From Armigeres subalbatus (Eukaryota > Arthropoda > Insecta > Diptera > Culicidae), in assembly GCF_024139115.2 (NCBI RefSeq), contig NC_085141.1, forward strand, positions 34,044,120 through 34,108,119: 64,000 nucleotides of DNA. Reading direction: 5' to 3'. This document shows, piece by piece, positions 11,836-22,727 of this stretch. The notes below the pieces were generated by a model that saw nothing but the letters and a program-made list of their open reading frames with translations, had not been told where the DNA came from and made no database searches. The translations under genes and the position numbers were made by a program. Positions within the stretch are counted from its first letter, which is position 1, and each line of letters opens with the position of its first letter.

Positions 11836-12468
11836 GATAGTTCCATTAGGATACGGCAGGCATGATGCAACGTACACACCAGTCAAGCAGTTTGACGAAC
11901 ATTGACTCCGACTCCAAGAAAACGCTTCGGTTGCTGCTTTGTTTGAACGTGTGTGAAGTTGTTCGAACAACCATTTGACAGTTGGCGACTCGGTTGGAAA
12001 AAATTAAAACGGTTTGATTTTGGTTTGAGTTGTCGGGGGTGGAGTCAAGGTTTGCCGAACATGTTTGAGCATTTGTAGTGAAGTTGCACAAACCCCCATA
12101 TATTTTTTGATGGTTGGTGCTCAAGTTGGCGCTTCGGTCGTTCGTGTTTGATATTGTTGGTCGAATAAATTGATTGTTCGTGTCGCTGTTAGTAAAACTT
12201 GATGGATGTTTGAATAAACGAGAGGTGGAGTCAATGTTGGTTAAACTGCTTGACCGTGTGTACGTTCAATGAAGAATGTTTTTATAGTGGAGATATATCA
12301 GCTTCCACACTGATATTCTTCCCTCCCCCTTCATACGGGAGTTTGCCAGAAGGAAGGTCGTGCGACATACATGTGCCATCACAAATATTGCCCTCCACTC
12401 GCTTTCAAATCGACTTCTATAAAAACATTCTTCATGCCTGCCACCTGCCGTATCCTAACGGAACTATC
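11836..12468. mobile_element. Outer TIR element split by another TIR element
   Basis: With the inner element (11866-12268) removed, the left arm (11836-11865 joined to 12273-12288) reads GATAGTTCCATTAGGATACG then GCAGGCATGAAGAATGTTTT. The right arm (12416-12468) inverted gives the same series, GATAGTTCCGTTAGGATACG and GCATGAAGAATGTTTTTATA, with an extra GGTGGCA. The arms are about 45-53 bp. No target duplication was found, so the ends are tentative. There is no transposase frame. Confidence 0.6.
11866..12268. mobile_element. TIR element family M1, copy 1, 403 bp
   Basis: Ends are TGCAACGTACACACCAGTCA and, inverted, TGAACGTACACACGGTCAAG, continuing to GACTCC with about 46 bp of similarity. 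ATGA flanks it on both sides (11862-11865, 12269-12272); a 3 bp TGA duplication is also possible. It is homologous over its whole length to 52731-53134. It sits inside the left arm of the outer TIR element. No coding capacity. Confidence 0.8.
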
Positions 12469-13224
12469 AATTCTATACTTTCGCCTCTAATTCTATCATG
12501 AATATGTACGTACGTCTAAGTTTGGAAGATGATATTAGCATTTCCATATCATTGAACAATTATGAGTTTTCGTGGTGTATAATACTTTCAATTTTATTAT
12601 TTTAAAAAAAATCATGGGAACTCACCGTATTTTTTTGGCACTTTTAGGAGATCGTTGGCACTTATAGGAAATTATTGGCATTCATAAGCACTCATGTGTT
12701 CTAATCAATACAAAGCTACATTCTTTTTGAAATGTCAAAGTTTACATATTTATATGTACAAATGTTCATATGGAACATATTTATCGCAAACTTATTTTTT
12801 TGGAATGTGGTAACTCAAACATGATCGACATGATTCCACTCATTAAATCAATTACTGCTTATTCGAGGCCACGCATTCCTCGCGTGAAGAATGGTTTTGT
12901 GTGCTTATATAAACATCATTATTTAAACTTATGGAATGTTGCCTATAAACATTGTTATATATCTTTCAATGGAACAATAATCTAGCTTATTTTTTTTTGT
13001 TCAGAGCGTCAGAATTGGAACTGTGGCTGTTGTGGCAAGTTGTGGCAACACAAGCAGATTTTGTTTATCAAAATTCTTGAACAAAGTCTCCAATTTTTCG
13101 AGCAGCTCTGCATAAATGCTCCACTATTGGTCATTCCACCCTACGTGACCAATTCTGGAATTCGCTAATGTAGACCTTTCACTTTTGAAGTCTTTCTTTT
13201 GATGAAAGTTGCGTGCAGTAATAC
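12469..13224. other. No gene seen
   Basis: AT-rich sequence. Three GGCACTTWTAGGARAT-like units occur at about 12638-12690. The reading frame 12770-12985 has no recognisable motif. Confidence 0.5.
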
Positions 13225-13668
13225 TAGACCGGTAGTCCTCTACGGACACGAGACCTGGACGATGCTCGAGACCTGGACCAACGCGCACTCGGAGTTTTCG
13301 AAAGGAAAGTGCTGCGTACCATCTATGGTGGGGTGCAGATGGCGGACGGTACGTGGAGGAGGCGAAAGAACCACGAGTTGCATCAGCTGTTGGGAGAACC
13401 ATCCATCGTTCACACCGCGAAAATCGGAAGAGTGCGGTGGGCCGGGCACGTAGCCAGAATGTCGGACAATAACCCGGTGAAAATGGTTCTCGACAACGAT
13501 CCGACGGGCACAAGAAGGCGAGGTGCGCAGCGGGCAAGGTGGATCGATCAGGTGGAAGATGATTTGCGGACCCTCCGTAGATTGCGTAGACATGGACCGA
13601 GCCGAATGGAGAATACTCTTATATACCGCACAGGCCACTTCGGCCTTAGTCTGAATAAATAAAATAAT
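13225..13668 (+). mobile_element. RTE-A copy 2, 3' fragment
   Basis: Homology to RTE-A begins abruptly at AGACCGGTAGTCCTCTACGG and runs to the (AATA)-type tail, so this is a 5'-truncated insertion of about 440 bp, typical of incomplete target-primed reverse transcription. It encodes only the C-terminal segment after the RT (GHETWTMLE..., GHVARMSDNNPVKM). A small duplication of GAGACCTGGAC near 13250-13278 and a deletion near 13589 (RLR then HGPSRM in place of GWRRVAMDRAEW) destroy the frame. Confidence 0.85.
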
Positions 13669-16024
13669 AGTTGAATAATTATTAATGGAAAATATATTCT
13701 AGCTTTGAAGCTGTGCATAATGATCACTGCTTTCAAAACGATTTATTTCGAGCCAGAGAAAACCCGTAACAACAAGGGCAATTGATCATGTGGCCGATTA
13801 TTTCAAAAGAAGCGTATTAACTTACTTATAAAATGTATCGAAGATACCATTACACTAAATCGCATAAAAAAGATACTATCAAATAAACGTATATGATTGT
13901 TCCCGTAAAATATAATTTTTATATCACCTGAAAACATATTTCATTTTGGGGTGCTTGGGTCATTGCTGTTAAAGCTTAGTACATGACACAAGGACGCTCC
14001 CAAGTATCTCAGAAACGCTTAGAGACTTATGTTGAAGTTACGATTCAATAAGCATAAGCTAAATAAACTTATTTCATTATTTGTACTAGTTTAGAAAAAT
14101 TTCTATTGAATAAAAAACAAAGCTGTCCTTCACCTTGACAAAAAAAACACAGTTTAGAAAGCCTCCCTCTATTCCTATCTGGGACAACCAATTGCACTTG
14201 ATAGCGTAATTGAAGAACCTGCAATCAAATTCCACATGCTCATCGCCCAATCGATTGATTGTTCGATCATTTGTACGCAATCGCGGAACATCCGCTTGGA
14301 CAGCGATCGACCGACGACGACGAGGACGACGAAAACAGCAGCCCTATAATTCATTAATCGTTTTGATCGATGAGTAGCTATGTGACTGCGATTGCGAACA
14401 CTCCACGACTGACAACCCGGCCAAATTTGCATAATTGCTGCACTGTATTGCGGTGTAGCATCCGATAATGGCGAGGGCATCTTTGCCATTAACCGGTTCT
14501 TGTTGCCGTTGGGGAAACGTAATCGAACGATCAACATTTTTTCTGCGATGTAGGTAATCGTTGGTCAAGTCTGTTGATTAGAGTGGCGGAAAGTGTTTTG
14601 TCAACTACCTCCAGTTTGCTATAATCGCAGTCGCAAATATTCGAAGGGCTTTCTATACTAGAGTTCGGCGTAGCACAAACTTGTTTTCGTTATGTGGATG
14701 TGTTGTAAATCAATAAAATGATTATCATTTAGCACCGCATGGTAAGTATCACCGCGTGAGAAAAACAAACATGTCACGACTGAATGATTTTGATCTTGTA
14801 TAAATTTATCGTTATTCTTGGACTTCACACTCCTGAAGTGCATTCAAATCAACATTGAATCTGAAAGAGAATATTTTCCATTGCGGTGCAAGAAATATTA
14901 CTTGTTGCGTTTTTTTTTTATTGATAATGTTTTCAGACTAATAATTAACCATCCTGAAATGAAATGGCATATACATTGTTGTCAGAGAAAATAAATAAGC
15001 AAACTTTGACATCATCTTTCTTCAATTTAAGTAAAATAGATGGTAATCTGATAATTAATACATAGATTATAAATGATAAAAATAAATAAATAACTAAAGT
15101 CGCGAAATATATGTATCTGAAAGTTGTGCTAAAATCCCAATGTTAAGAAGACTTTAAAGTTTTAACCTGATCAAATTTGCATCTTTCGCATTTGATTTCT
15201 AATAGACATGGGAAAATTCAGCGATTTCTTAAAAAACATTTAAACTTTCATATGTCATGGTCAGATCACCCAACACCAATAAAACAACAGTATCAACAGT
15301 ATCAATAATTATTGTAACAAAACGCAATTTCGCAGCACTTATAACCAGGAGCATATATTCCACAAAGACATAAGATACCAACCCATTTTACCAAGTTCGT
15401 AACCATTATGGAATGGAATTATCATTATTATATCTTGTGCCCATTCTTGTCGACCATTCATATTTTTATTATGCACTTCATGCTATAGTTTGATCTATCG
15501 ATCCACTTGGGCACTTGTTAATGGTCAGTAAAAAATAGTCACTTTGCTATAGTCTGGTGGATAGAATGACGAGATTCAATTGTTACAAATCGATTTTTGG
15601 AATCCAATTGAACAGAATATCACACAATGGATGGAAGTCTTAAAATGTTTTTTTTTTTTGTATAAAACTGAGATAAAATTCAATGAGTTACGGGAAGTTT
15701 TGATATAAATTACTATATAACTGTGACAAATTTTACTGTTAATATTTCATCACACTTTCGGCAAAACTATTTGTTTGTGAATTATGTTTGAAAAGTGTTA
15801 GAAGGCAGCAGGAACATTTTCCCGTGGAAGTGCTGTTTGTTTCGGTAAATTCGGTTAATTTTATATTCGCCGGACTATAAAGTAAAGTGACTATGCACAA
15901 AATGTGTCACAAGTGCAACTCTAAGTATACATATAATAACTGTGCGAGCTGGTCTTCTTCAAAAGTCGTCATAATTACCGATGGACAGCCATTCATGTAT
16001 GTATTGTAATTGCAGAGGTAGATA
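13669..16024. other. No gene seen
   Basis: AT-rich DNA. The region 14160-14600 is less AT-rich and has a 120-codon minus-strand frame (14175-14537), but I see no domain, start context or splice pattern that supports it. Confidence 0.5.
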
Positions 16025-16332
16025 GGGTGAAATAGTCCAAAGTGCACCTCTTACATTTTTCGATGTTTCTACCAATTATCAGTAAATTTTCCAATCATTA
16101 GAACGTGCATATACCAAATTTGTAAGAAATTACCACATTAGTTTAACTCAAAACATATATATTTTTTTAATTTTGTGGTTCTTGATCCAACAGAATATAT
16201 GATCGTAAAGGCGAAAACTGAATAAGTTTTCTTTTTTGTTTAATTTTTTTTTAAATGTAGAGCAAACTGTTCTACAGACCATTTAATGATTTTACATTTC
16301 ACCGCACGGATGCGCTTAAGGTCATTCTCCCC
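16025..16332. mobile_element. Possible TIR element, 308 bp, TA-flanked
   Basis: Left end GGGTGAAATAGTCCAAAGTG and inverted right end GGGGAGAATGACCTTAAGCG share about two thirds of positions, and TA lies at both borders (16023-16024, 16333-16334). The ends resemble the other GGG-terminated TA elements in this window. Similarity is weak, so this is tentative. Confidence 0.4.
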
Positions 16333-17121
16333 TATTTATGACGCCTTCGACGGCGTATGATACGGCATCAACATCATATATAGTGTGTCACCGTGCGATA
16401 TCGATGACTATCCATCTAGCGGTATCTGCGCATCTGTTTCCTTTAGAGGCACATGTGCAAACCAATCTTTTGTTTATTTGCTTCGAACGTGTACAAACGG
16501 ATCGATTCATTACAATGTTTCCAGCCACAAGCATTCTCAAACTCAAGAGCCCCGGCGGGATATTGATCGATCGGCAGAGCGGCGCAGTCCAACTTAATGA
16601 CCGATTTGAATGTCAAAGTCAGTCTTGGCTGTCGCTCTGCAGCTTTGTACCAGTTGAACAATGTGATTCTTTGTTAGACTTTCGTTTCAGCTTTGAGTTG
16701 GAAGAAAAGAAAAAGTATTGATTTACACGTCCAACATGTTGTAGGTTTCATATGCAAGTTCTAAGAAGAAATATGAATCACTTACTAAAATTTTCTATGC
16801 ATCAGAGAGTGAACCGATTGTCTAATTTCAAATTCTGTGATTCTATTGTGGGGGAACAAGAAAGGTTTCACGCACATTGCACACCTCGAGCAAATTTTCC
16901 GCCGGATTTTGCATTTTAAGTAGGGTCAGGATTTTGATTTTCCGTACTCAAATCCCGGAAACATCGCCTATGTAAAAATACATGGAGGAAAAATCCGCGG
17001 ACCAAATTCTCGAGGTGTTAGGCTACGGTATTCGTATTTTAGAACGGAAATAGCAAAGCATCACGCCAAATTGATTTTCTCCTGACGGTTATGTTTAGTA
17101 GTAAGTTCGAGAATAAATTTA
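16333..17121. other. No supported gene; one unexplained 127-codon frame
   Basis: A plus-strand frame at 16338-16721 starts next to the TA element border and has no recognised domain. The local sequence is less AT-rich than its surroundings and could equally be an upstream region of a host gene. Nothing further can be supported. Confidence 0.4.
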
Positions 17122-17276
17122 CTATGTGACACAGAGCAAAATTTTGGTAGGTAGCCCCCAATTCGTGCTGGTTATATGCAAATCTCGGCCGCATAATAAA
17201 TCACAATAAGTAAATTTCTTACATGGAACTAAGGCAGCCGTTTCAATAGTCACGTCACCGTCTGTCACCACAATGT
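17122..17276 (-). CDS. Candidate host gene, last seen exon (spliced or read-through)
   Basis: On the minus strand a TTTATGTTTCAG acceptor is followed by an exon starting at 17276 that reads IVVTDGDVTIETAALVP in one open frame. A donor CCAT|GTAAGA sits at 17223/17222, so the exon is either 54 nt (17223-17276) or reads through in frame for another 34 codons to a TAG at 17122-17124. The frame joins without a stop to the exon at 17326-17373 across a 49 nt intron. I do not recognise the protein. Support is the splice-site pair plus frame agreement; the short length means chance is possible. Confidence 0.35.
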
Positions 17277-17325
17277 CTGAAACATAAAATGAATCGACAG
17301 ATTTCTACGAAGGTTGGGCTATTAC

Positions 17326-17373
17326 CGACTGGTGGTTGATCGTGTGAATGATTCACATAGTTACCTGTTGCAC
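17326..17373 (-). CDS. Candidate host gene, upstream 48 nt exon
   Basis: On the minus strand a strong polypyrimidine tract and acceptor (TTTTTTTCTTTACAG) precede GTGCAACAG. The frame reads ATGNYVNHSHDQPPV and the exon ends at a GTAATA donor (17325-17320). A second donor, GTAACT, lies only 9 nt into the exon. Both donors leave the same phase (a codon split G|AC giving aspartate) into the next exon, so either choice keeps the frame open. Product unknown. This could be part of a small-exon host gene whose other exons lie outside the recognisable sequence. Confidence 0.33.
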
Positions 17374-18246
17374 CTGTAAAGAAAAAAAGCAAAATAAATC
17401 ATTGATTGGTAATGTAAAATAAATAACTCTAAAATCTATTGCTATTAAATATAAAATATGATATTAAATAATAAATGATGAAATAGGTCGCCCTAACCTT
17501 GAGCAGATCTTATATTCTAAATATACGTCAAACAGTTAAATAAATTTGTATATGATGGCATCGTCATTTCGACAACTAAAACATGTCAAGTTTGAACTGA
17601 TATTGATGCTCGGTATTTAATTCGACACATTTTAGATAACATCCCGACCAGTAGATGGTAACAGATTTATATCAAATCTTGTTATTCTGTTAGACCAATT
17701 TTTCATAACAGTGGTTGTTATAAAACATGTACGATTGGTAGGTAGAAAAATAAGGATTGTATCACATTTTTTTCTAGTTTTAAAAAAACGTTACCAAACA
17801 TGTTCTCAATTCTTTTTTTTTGGGTTATCCAGCTGGAGCTACCTGGTAGCTTAAATTGTCAAGACTGGACCCGAACAGAAGTTTTGCTTCTACTAGGACC
17901 AATACTTAGAAGAACTAGTCTATGTTGACCACTTGAACACTATTTATTTTAGTATTGTGATAGCTAGCAGAATCTCAAAATTTCTGTTGTAGTATAGATT
18001 TCCCTTTTACCCTTTTCCATTGTCTTTTTTCCGTCAGTCTGTCAAGCAAATAATGTAAGTTCTAATTTAAAACGTTTTAAACACACAACGAAGGTTATCT
18101 AGCAATTTGAAATGTAAAATTTGAGCAGAATTTAAATGGTTACCAAATATGTTTTCAATTGAACAAAAATATAACTCGACGTGTTACATGAAAATTGATG
18201 AAAATAACTACAATTATTACACATTGTGTTACTGTAAAAAACAAAA
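17374..18246. other. No gene seen
   Basis: AT-rich, possibly intronic if the exons just downstream on the minus strand are real. No repeat recognised. Confidence 0.5.
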
Positions 18247-18462
18247 AATACTACGAAATGGTGAGTTGACAACCGGAAAGGAGCGACTAACATAGCTCTG
18301 ATCCTCACAAGTTCCAATTCTCACGCTTCCACGGGTCATCCGATGACAATTGATCGCCCGCTAAGGATTGGGTACTTAGCTGGTAGTGTAGTCTGGCCAC
18401 TGTTGTCCTTCTGACATCAGCGAGAGTGAGAGGGTGCGTAGGATGTGGTGGGGTTTGACAAT
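18247..18462 (+). mobile_element. RTE leader fragment (5' piece only)
   Basis: Matches 29748-29965 along its length (ACGAAATGGTGAGTTGACA; GGGTACTTAGCTGGTAGTGT; GTTGTCCTTCTGACATCA) and ends with AGGATGTGGTGGGGTTTGAC, the block that also opens the RTE-A copy 1 leader. No endonuclease or RT sequence follows. A fragment that keeps the 5' end and lacks the 3' end is the reverse of usual LINE truncation. Confidence 0.7.
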
Positions 18463-19078
18463 CTAACTTCTATAACTCGACTGTTTTAACATGTTGCAAC
18501 TCTTTTTTTCGTTTTTAAGGTATTGTTTGAGTCATGTTCCCATTAAACAAAAAAGCTCGAAAAGTTCGTTCAATATTTGATTAGTTAAAAGCTAATCTCC
18601 ATCAGGTGTGAGAATCTCGGTGAATTGCTTTATTGCCTAGCATGTAGCATGTTTGTAACATTTGCATTTTGGTTGATTTTGTAAATCGTTTGTCAATCCT
18701 CCCCACAAACTAAATCATTTCCAGCTTCCCGCAGATAAGCAAGCCTATTTCACTGTTGTGGGATAAGATGCAGTAAATTGAGGTTTCTCAACGATTCACA
18801 GGCTTTTGGCAAAATGAACAAAAATGCGAGTGTTACAAATATGCGATCATGGGAAGTTTAGAGCTATAAAGTTTATGGAAATCAAGTAATATAGGACAAA
18901 ACTGCTGTTTCTTTGAGCGCAATAAACTTTGGCTGAGTAAGTGTTAAATGAACTTCCAAAATCCTCGATAAGTCACCTGCGCAGATTTATTGTAGCGACT
19001 TATCGAATTTTTCAAATGTAAATGAAATGCTTTAAACAAAAAGCTCTAAAAGTGCTCAAAGTTAAGTTTTTTGCGAGA
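18463..19078. other. No gene seen
   Basis: AT-rich spacer with no recognised repeat or reading frame. Confidence 0.55.
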
Positions 19079-19189
19079 ACTGGCTTAGAAACCTCGCAGT
19101 TAATAACTGTGGAAGTCCTGGATGAACACTAAGCTGCAAGGCGGAAATGTCCAAGTGGCGAATGTAATGCCAATAAAAGAAGATAGAAT
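19079..19189 (+). mobile_element. SINE 3' fragment
   Basis: Carries the SINE body and tail only: GCTTAGAAACCTCGCAGTTA, CACTAAGCTGC, and AATGTAATGCCAATAAAAGA before a degenerate GAAGA tail. The tRNA-like head is missing (5' truncation). Same orientation and family as the SINE at 1834-2128 read on its own strand. Confidence 0.75.
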
Positions 19190-19656
19190 TGGATGCACCG
19201 ATGTACAAATATACCATGCGTCTCCATATGCTTATATTTTTTGCACATTTTTAATGTCCCTATCTATCCTGCCGTCTTGGAGGCCTATATTCTCTTGAAA
19301 ACAGTCATGGGGATACACCTAAGCAACACAATTCGTTTTATTCAAGTTAAAAATGCAAAAATAATATATAATACCGTCGTTGGGGGTGACATTGGACCAA
19401 AAATGAAAAATGTTTCTTATCAATATCAGAAACTGTTACAAATTTTGATAAGAAGTGTAAACGGTTCGAAAGAACAACAAAATTCACGTCTTCCTGATTA
19501 TCATGTACCAATAGTTTGTAGTAACGTGAAATGTACGTCAAAACGAGTGAGACGAGACCAGTCGCAATAATGTGCACACATACTTGGAAACAACAAATTT
19601 GAAAGAAAAAAAAGGCACGAACACGTACGACTCAATTTTCCTATTTGAAGTGAGAT
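19190..19656. other. No supported gene
   Basis: A 125-codon plus-strand frame (19193-19570) lies here but shows no domain or splice pattern; its composition is like the surrounding AT-rich DNA. Confidence 0.5.
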
Positions 19657-19668
19657 TTAGTTTCAAGA

Positions 19669-21499
19669 CGAGAAAGAAGCGTTCTACGCACAGCTAGAAC
19701 AGACATACGATGGATGCCCACTGCGGGACGTCAAAATCGTCATCGGTGACATGAACGCACAGGTAGGAACGGAGGAAATGTATAAACCGGTCATCGGACC
19801 GGATAGTCTGCACACCGTATCGAATGACAACGGCCAACGATGCATAAACTTCGCAGCCTCCCGCGGAATGGTAGTCCGAAGCACCTTCTTTCCCCGCAAA
19901 AATATCCACAAGGCCACATGGAAATCACCTAACCAAGAAACGGAAAACCAAATCGACCTCGTTCTAATCGACGGTAAATTCTTCTCCGACATAACGAACG
20001 TCCGCACTTACCGCAGTGCGAATATTGAATTCGACCACTACCTCGTTGCAGTATGCATGCGCTCAAAACTCTCGACGGTGTACAACACGCGTCGGAGTCG
20101 GACGCCGCGGCTTAACATTGGGCGGCTACAAGACGCTAGACTAGCCCAAGAATACGCGCAGCAGCTGGAAGTGGCATTCCCAACGGAAGAGCAGCTACGC
20201 GCAGCGTCTCTTGAAGATGGCTGGAGAGATATTCGATCCGCCATTGGTAGCACCGCAACCGAAGAATGCAGCATGGGCGAGATTGCTGCACGAGGGCGAA
20301 CGAGGCACGATATAAACAGGCGCGGAACAGACAAAACTCGATTTTCCGGAGAAGAAAGCGTCAGCAGGAAGATCGAGACCGTGAAGAGACGACTTCAAAG
20401 CCGCATATGATACAATCGATCGAGACCAGCTATGGCAGCTAATGCACGAAAACGGATTTCCGGATAAACTGACACGGTTGATCAAAGCGACTATGGATCG
20501 GGTGATGTGCGTAGTTCGAGTTTCATGGGCATTCTCGAGTCCCTTCGAAACCCGCAGAGGGTTACGGCAAGGTGATGGTCTTTCGTGTCTGTTATTCAAC
20601 ATCGTTTTGGAAGGGGTAATACGAAGAGCAGGGATTAACACGAGTGGTACAATTTTCAACAAGTCCGTCCAGCTATTTGGCTTCGCCGACGACATAGATA
20701 TTATGGCACGTAACTTTGAGAAGATGGAGGAAGCCTACATCAGACTGAAGAGGGAAGCCAAGCGGATCGGACTAGTCATCAACACGTCGAAGACGAAGTA
20801 CATGATAGGAAGAGGTTCAAGAGAAGACAATGTGAGCGACCCACCGCGAGTTTGCATCGGTGGTGACGAAATCGAGGTGGTAGAAGAATTTGTGTACTTG
20901 GGTGACTGTCGAAAATGATACAAGCAGAGAAATTCGGAGACGCATAGTGGCTGGAAATCGTACATACTTTGGACTCCGCAAGACGCTCCGATCGAATAGA
21001 GTTCGCCGCCGTACCAAACTGACAATCTACAAAACGCTCATTAGACCGGTACTCCTCTACGGACACGAGACCTGGACGATGCTCGTGGAGGACCAACGCG
21101 CACTGGGAGTTTTCGAAAGGAAAGTGCTGCGTACCATCTATGGTGGGGTGCAGATGGCGGACGGTACGTGGAGGAAGCGAATGAACCACGAGTTGCATCA
21201 GCTGTTGGGAGAACCATCCATCGTTCACACCGCGAAAATCGGACGACTGCGGTGGGGCGGGCACGTAGCCAGAATGTCGGACAGTAACCCGGTGAAAATG
21301 GTTCTCGACAACGATCCGACGGGCACAAGAAGGCGAGGTGCGCAACGGGCAAGGTGGATCGATCAGGTGGAAGATGACTTGCGGACCCTCCGCAGACTGC
21401 GTGGTTGGCGACGTGTAGCCATGGACCGAGCCGAATGGAGAAGACTCTTATATACCGCACAGGCCACTTCGGCCTTAGTCTGAATAATAATAATAATAA
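19669..21499 (+). mobile_element. RTE-A copy 3, 5'-truncated, 12 bp target duplication
   Basis: Homology to RTE-A starts inside the endonuclease region and ends in a (TAA)n tract. TTAGTTTCAAGA is present on both sides (19657-19668 and 21500-21511), which fixes the borders. Relative to copy 1 it lacks about 78 bases near 20262 and about 660 bases at 20393, where the linker and the first half of the RT are gone. The 660 base deletion joins GTGAAGAGACG directly to ACTTCAAAGCCGCATATG. Confidence 0.9.
19673..21483 (+). pseudogene. RTE-A endonuclease-RT remnant
   Basis: Endonuclease remains from VIGDMNAQVG (about 19737) to the DHYLVAV region (about 20035), where SDH is changed to FDH. After the deletions the RT keeps RRGLRQGDGLSCLLFN and FGFADDIDIMA (about 20683). 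A frameshift near 20905 follows VYLG. The last 197-codon open stretch (20890-21483) runs to the family's natural stop after SALV. It is the best copy in the window for the RTE-A C-terminus and 3' end. Confidence 0.85.
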
Positions 21500-21654
21500 T
21501 TAGTTTCAAGATTGGCAATGGTGCCAATTGGCAACTCTATACGAATCGTTGAAAAAAATCCCCCAATACCCTACAAATATGGTTGTCCCATATTTGCTAA
21601 ATACCTTATTTTGTATCTTTTAATAATAAAAATCTTTCCCTGTTCTGCCTTTCT

Positions 21655-21920
21655 CGTATACTAAGTATACGTGAAGGATAAATGTATGCTCAAAAACCTA
21701 ACTTTTTATATGATGTTATAGGCCAATCGACTCAGTTCGACGATTTCAGGTTATGTCTATGTGTTTGGGTGTCTCAACTTAGAATGGAAAAAAACGTTTT
21801 TCTTTTTTTTTTGCCTTTTTTGGTCAACGCTTGGGCGGTGCTAAAGTCGTTGGAAGTTAATATGCGAAAAGGTATGCAGAAACATCCAAAAACAGTGATC
21901 TGCAGTTAGACGGCACAATT
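21655..21920. repeat. Dispersed repeat with CGTATACTAAGTATACG palindrome
   Basis: Starts at GCCTTTCTCGTATACTAAGT, which contains a 17 bp palindrome. Its right part (21822-21917) is homologous in inverted orientation to 7047-7147, sharing GATCACTGTTTTTGGATGTT when read on the minus strand. The GCCAATCGACTCAGTTCGAC block (21722) is typical of dispersed mosquito repeats carrying this palindrome, from general knowledge. Confidence 0.6.
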
Positions 21921-22372
21921 TACGATAAAGAACTATGATATTCAATCAGTTCTTAAAGAGTTTATTACAGAATGCTATGCTGAAAACCGCGAAAAGATTA
22001 AATTTCGTTTCTTTTACCGTTGAAAAGAAATATATTCACCCATACAACACTTCAGTAAATGCTAATATCTTTGCCTTATAAACTTTAATCTTCTGTCTCT
22101 TTGTTTGCTATTGAAAATTGGCTAAATCGACCTATGGGATCAGAAGTTATAGCCAAAACACTATTTCTTATGCTCGACACACGCTAAAAAAGACTAGCTC
22201 ATGTTCAAGCAAATTTAAAGCAAAGATCTTCTCAGTTCTTTTAGAAGTTCAAAAGAAAGTATTTTATTTCTTCTGATGGCCTAGATTATTTTTTCACTTG
22301 AAGAGAATGAATCCTAAAGTTAATCGAGAATGCTCTCAGGTAATAAGAAAAAAATCAATTATCTTGAGTAGG
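21921..22372. other. No gene seen
   Basis: AT-rich spacer without recognised repeats or reading frames. Confidence 0.55.
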
Positions 22373-22373
22373 G

Positions 22374-22490
22374 CGAGTCCAGTACGAGACACTCAAGACG
22401 GCCTTACAGTTGAGGTCAAAGTACGTATCGTTAGCAACACAATGTGGTGGAATTAATTGGAATAGTATTAAACTCGTCTTATGACAGTTC
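22374..22490 (+). repeat. Dispersed repeat D1, copy 1
   Basis: Shares GTACGAGACACTCAAGACGG, a CAGTTGAGGTCAAAGTACGT block and AAACTCGTCTTATGACA with sequences at 31092-31225, 43932-44004 and 58252-58304. No coding capacity. The class of element is unknown to me. Confidence 0.7.
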
Positions 22491-22727
22491 ATAAATGTTG
22501 TTAAGGTGGAACTCGTCAGTATTCAATTTCAAATCTAGTTCAAGTGATGGTTTCTAAGTTTGACTGACATTACATTGTATTGTTTAATGAATAGGTTGCT
22601 TGATTAGTTTGAGATTTTGAATGAGGCTTTATGTAGGTAGTAAAATAATTCACAAATTATTTATTGTAGGTGACTGGCCAAATATGTTTGTTGTGGTTCA
22701 TATAGGGGACCTGGGGACATATATAGG

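Noticed and set aside
14175..14537. 120-codon minus-strand frame
   Set aside because: No recognisable protein family and no splice or promoter evidence.
16338..16721. 127-codon plus-strand frame
   Set aside because: Overlapping frames on both strands, no motif; starts at the border of a possible TIR element.
19193..19570. 125-codon plus-strand frame
   Set aside because: No domain, no start context, AT-rich composition like its flanks; a chance frame is likely.
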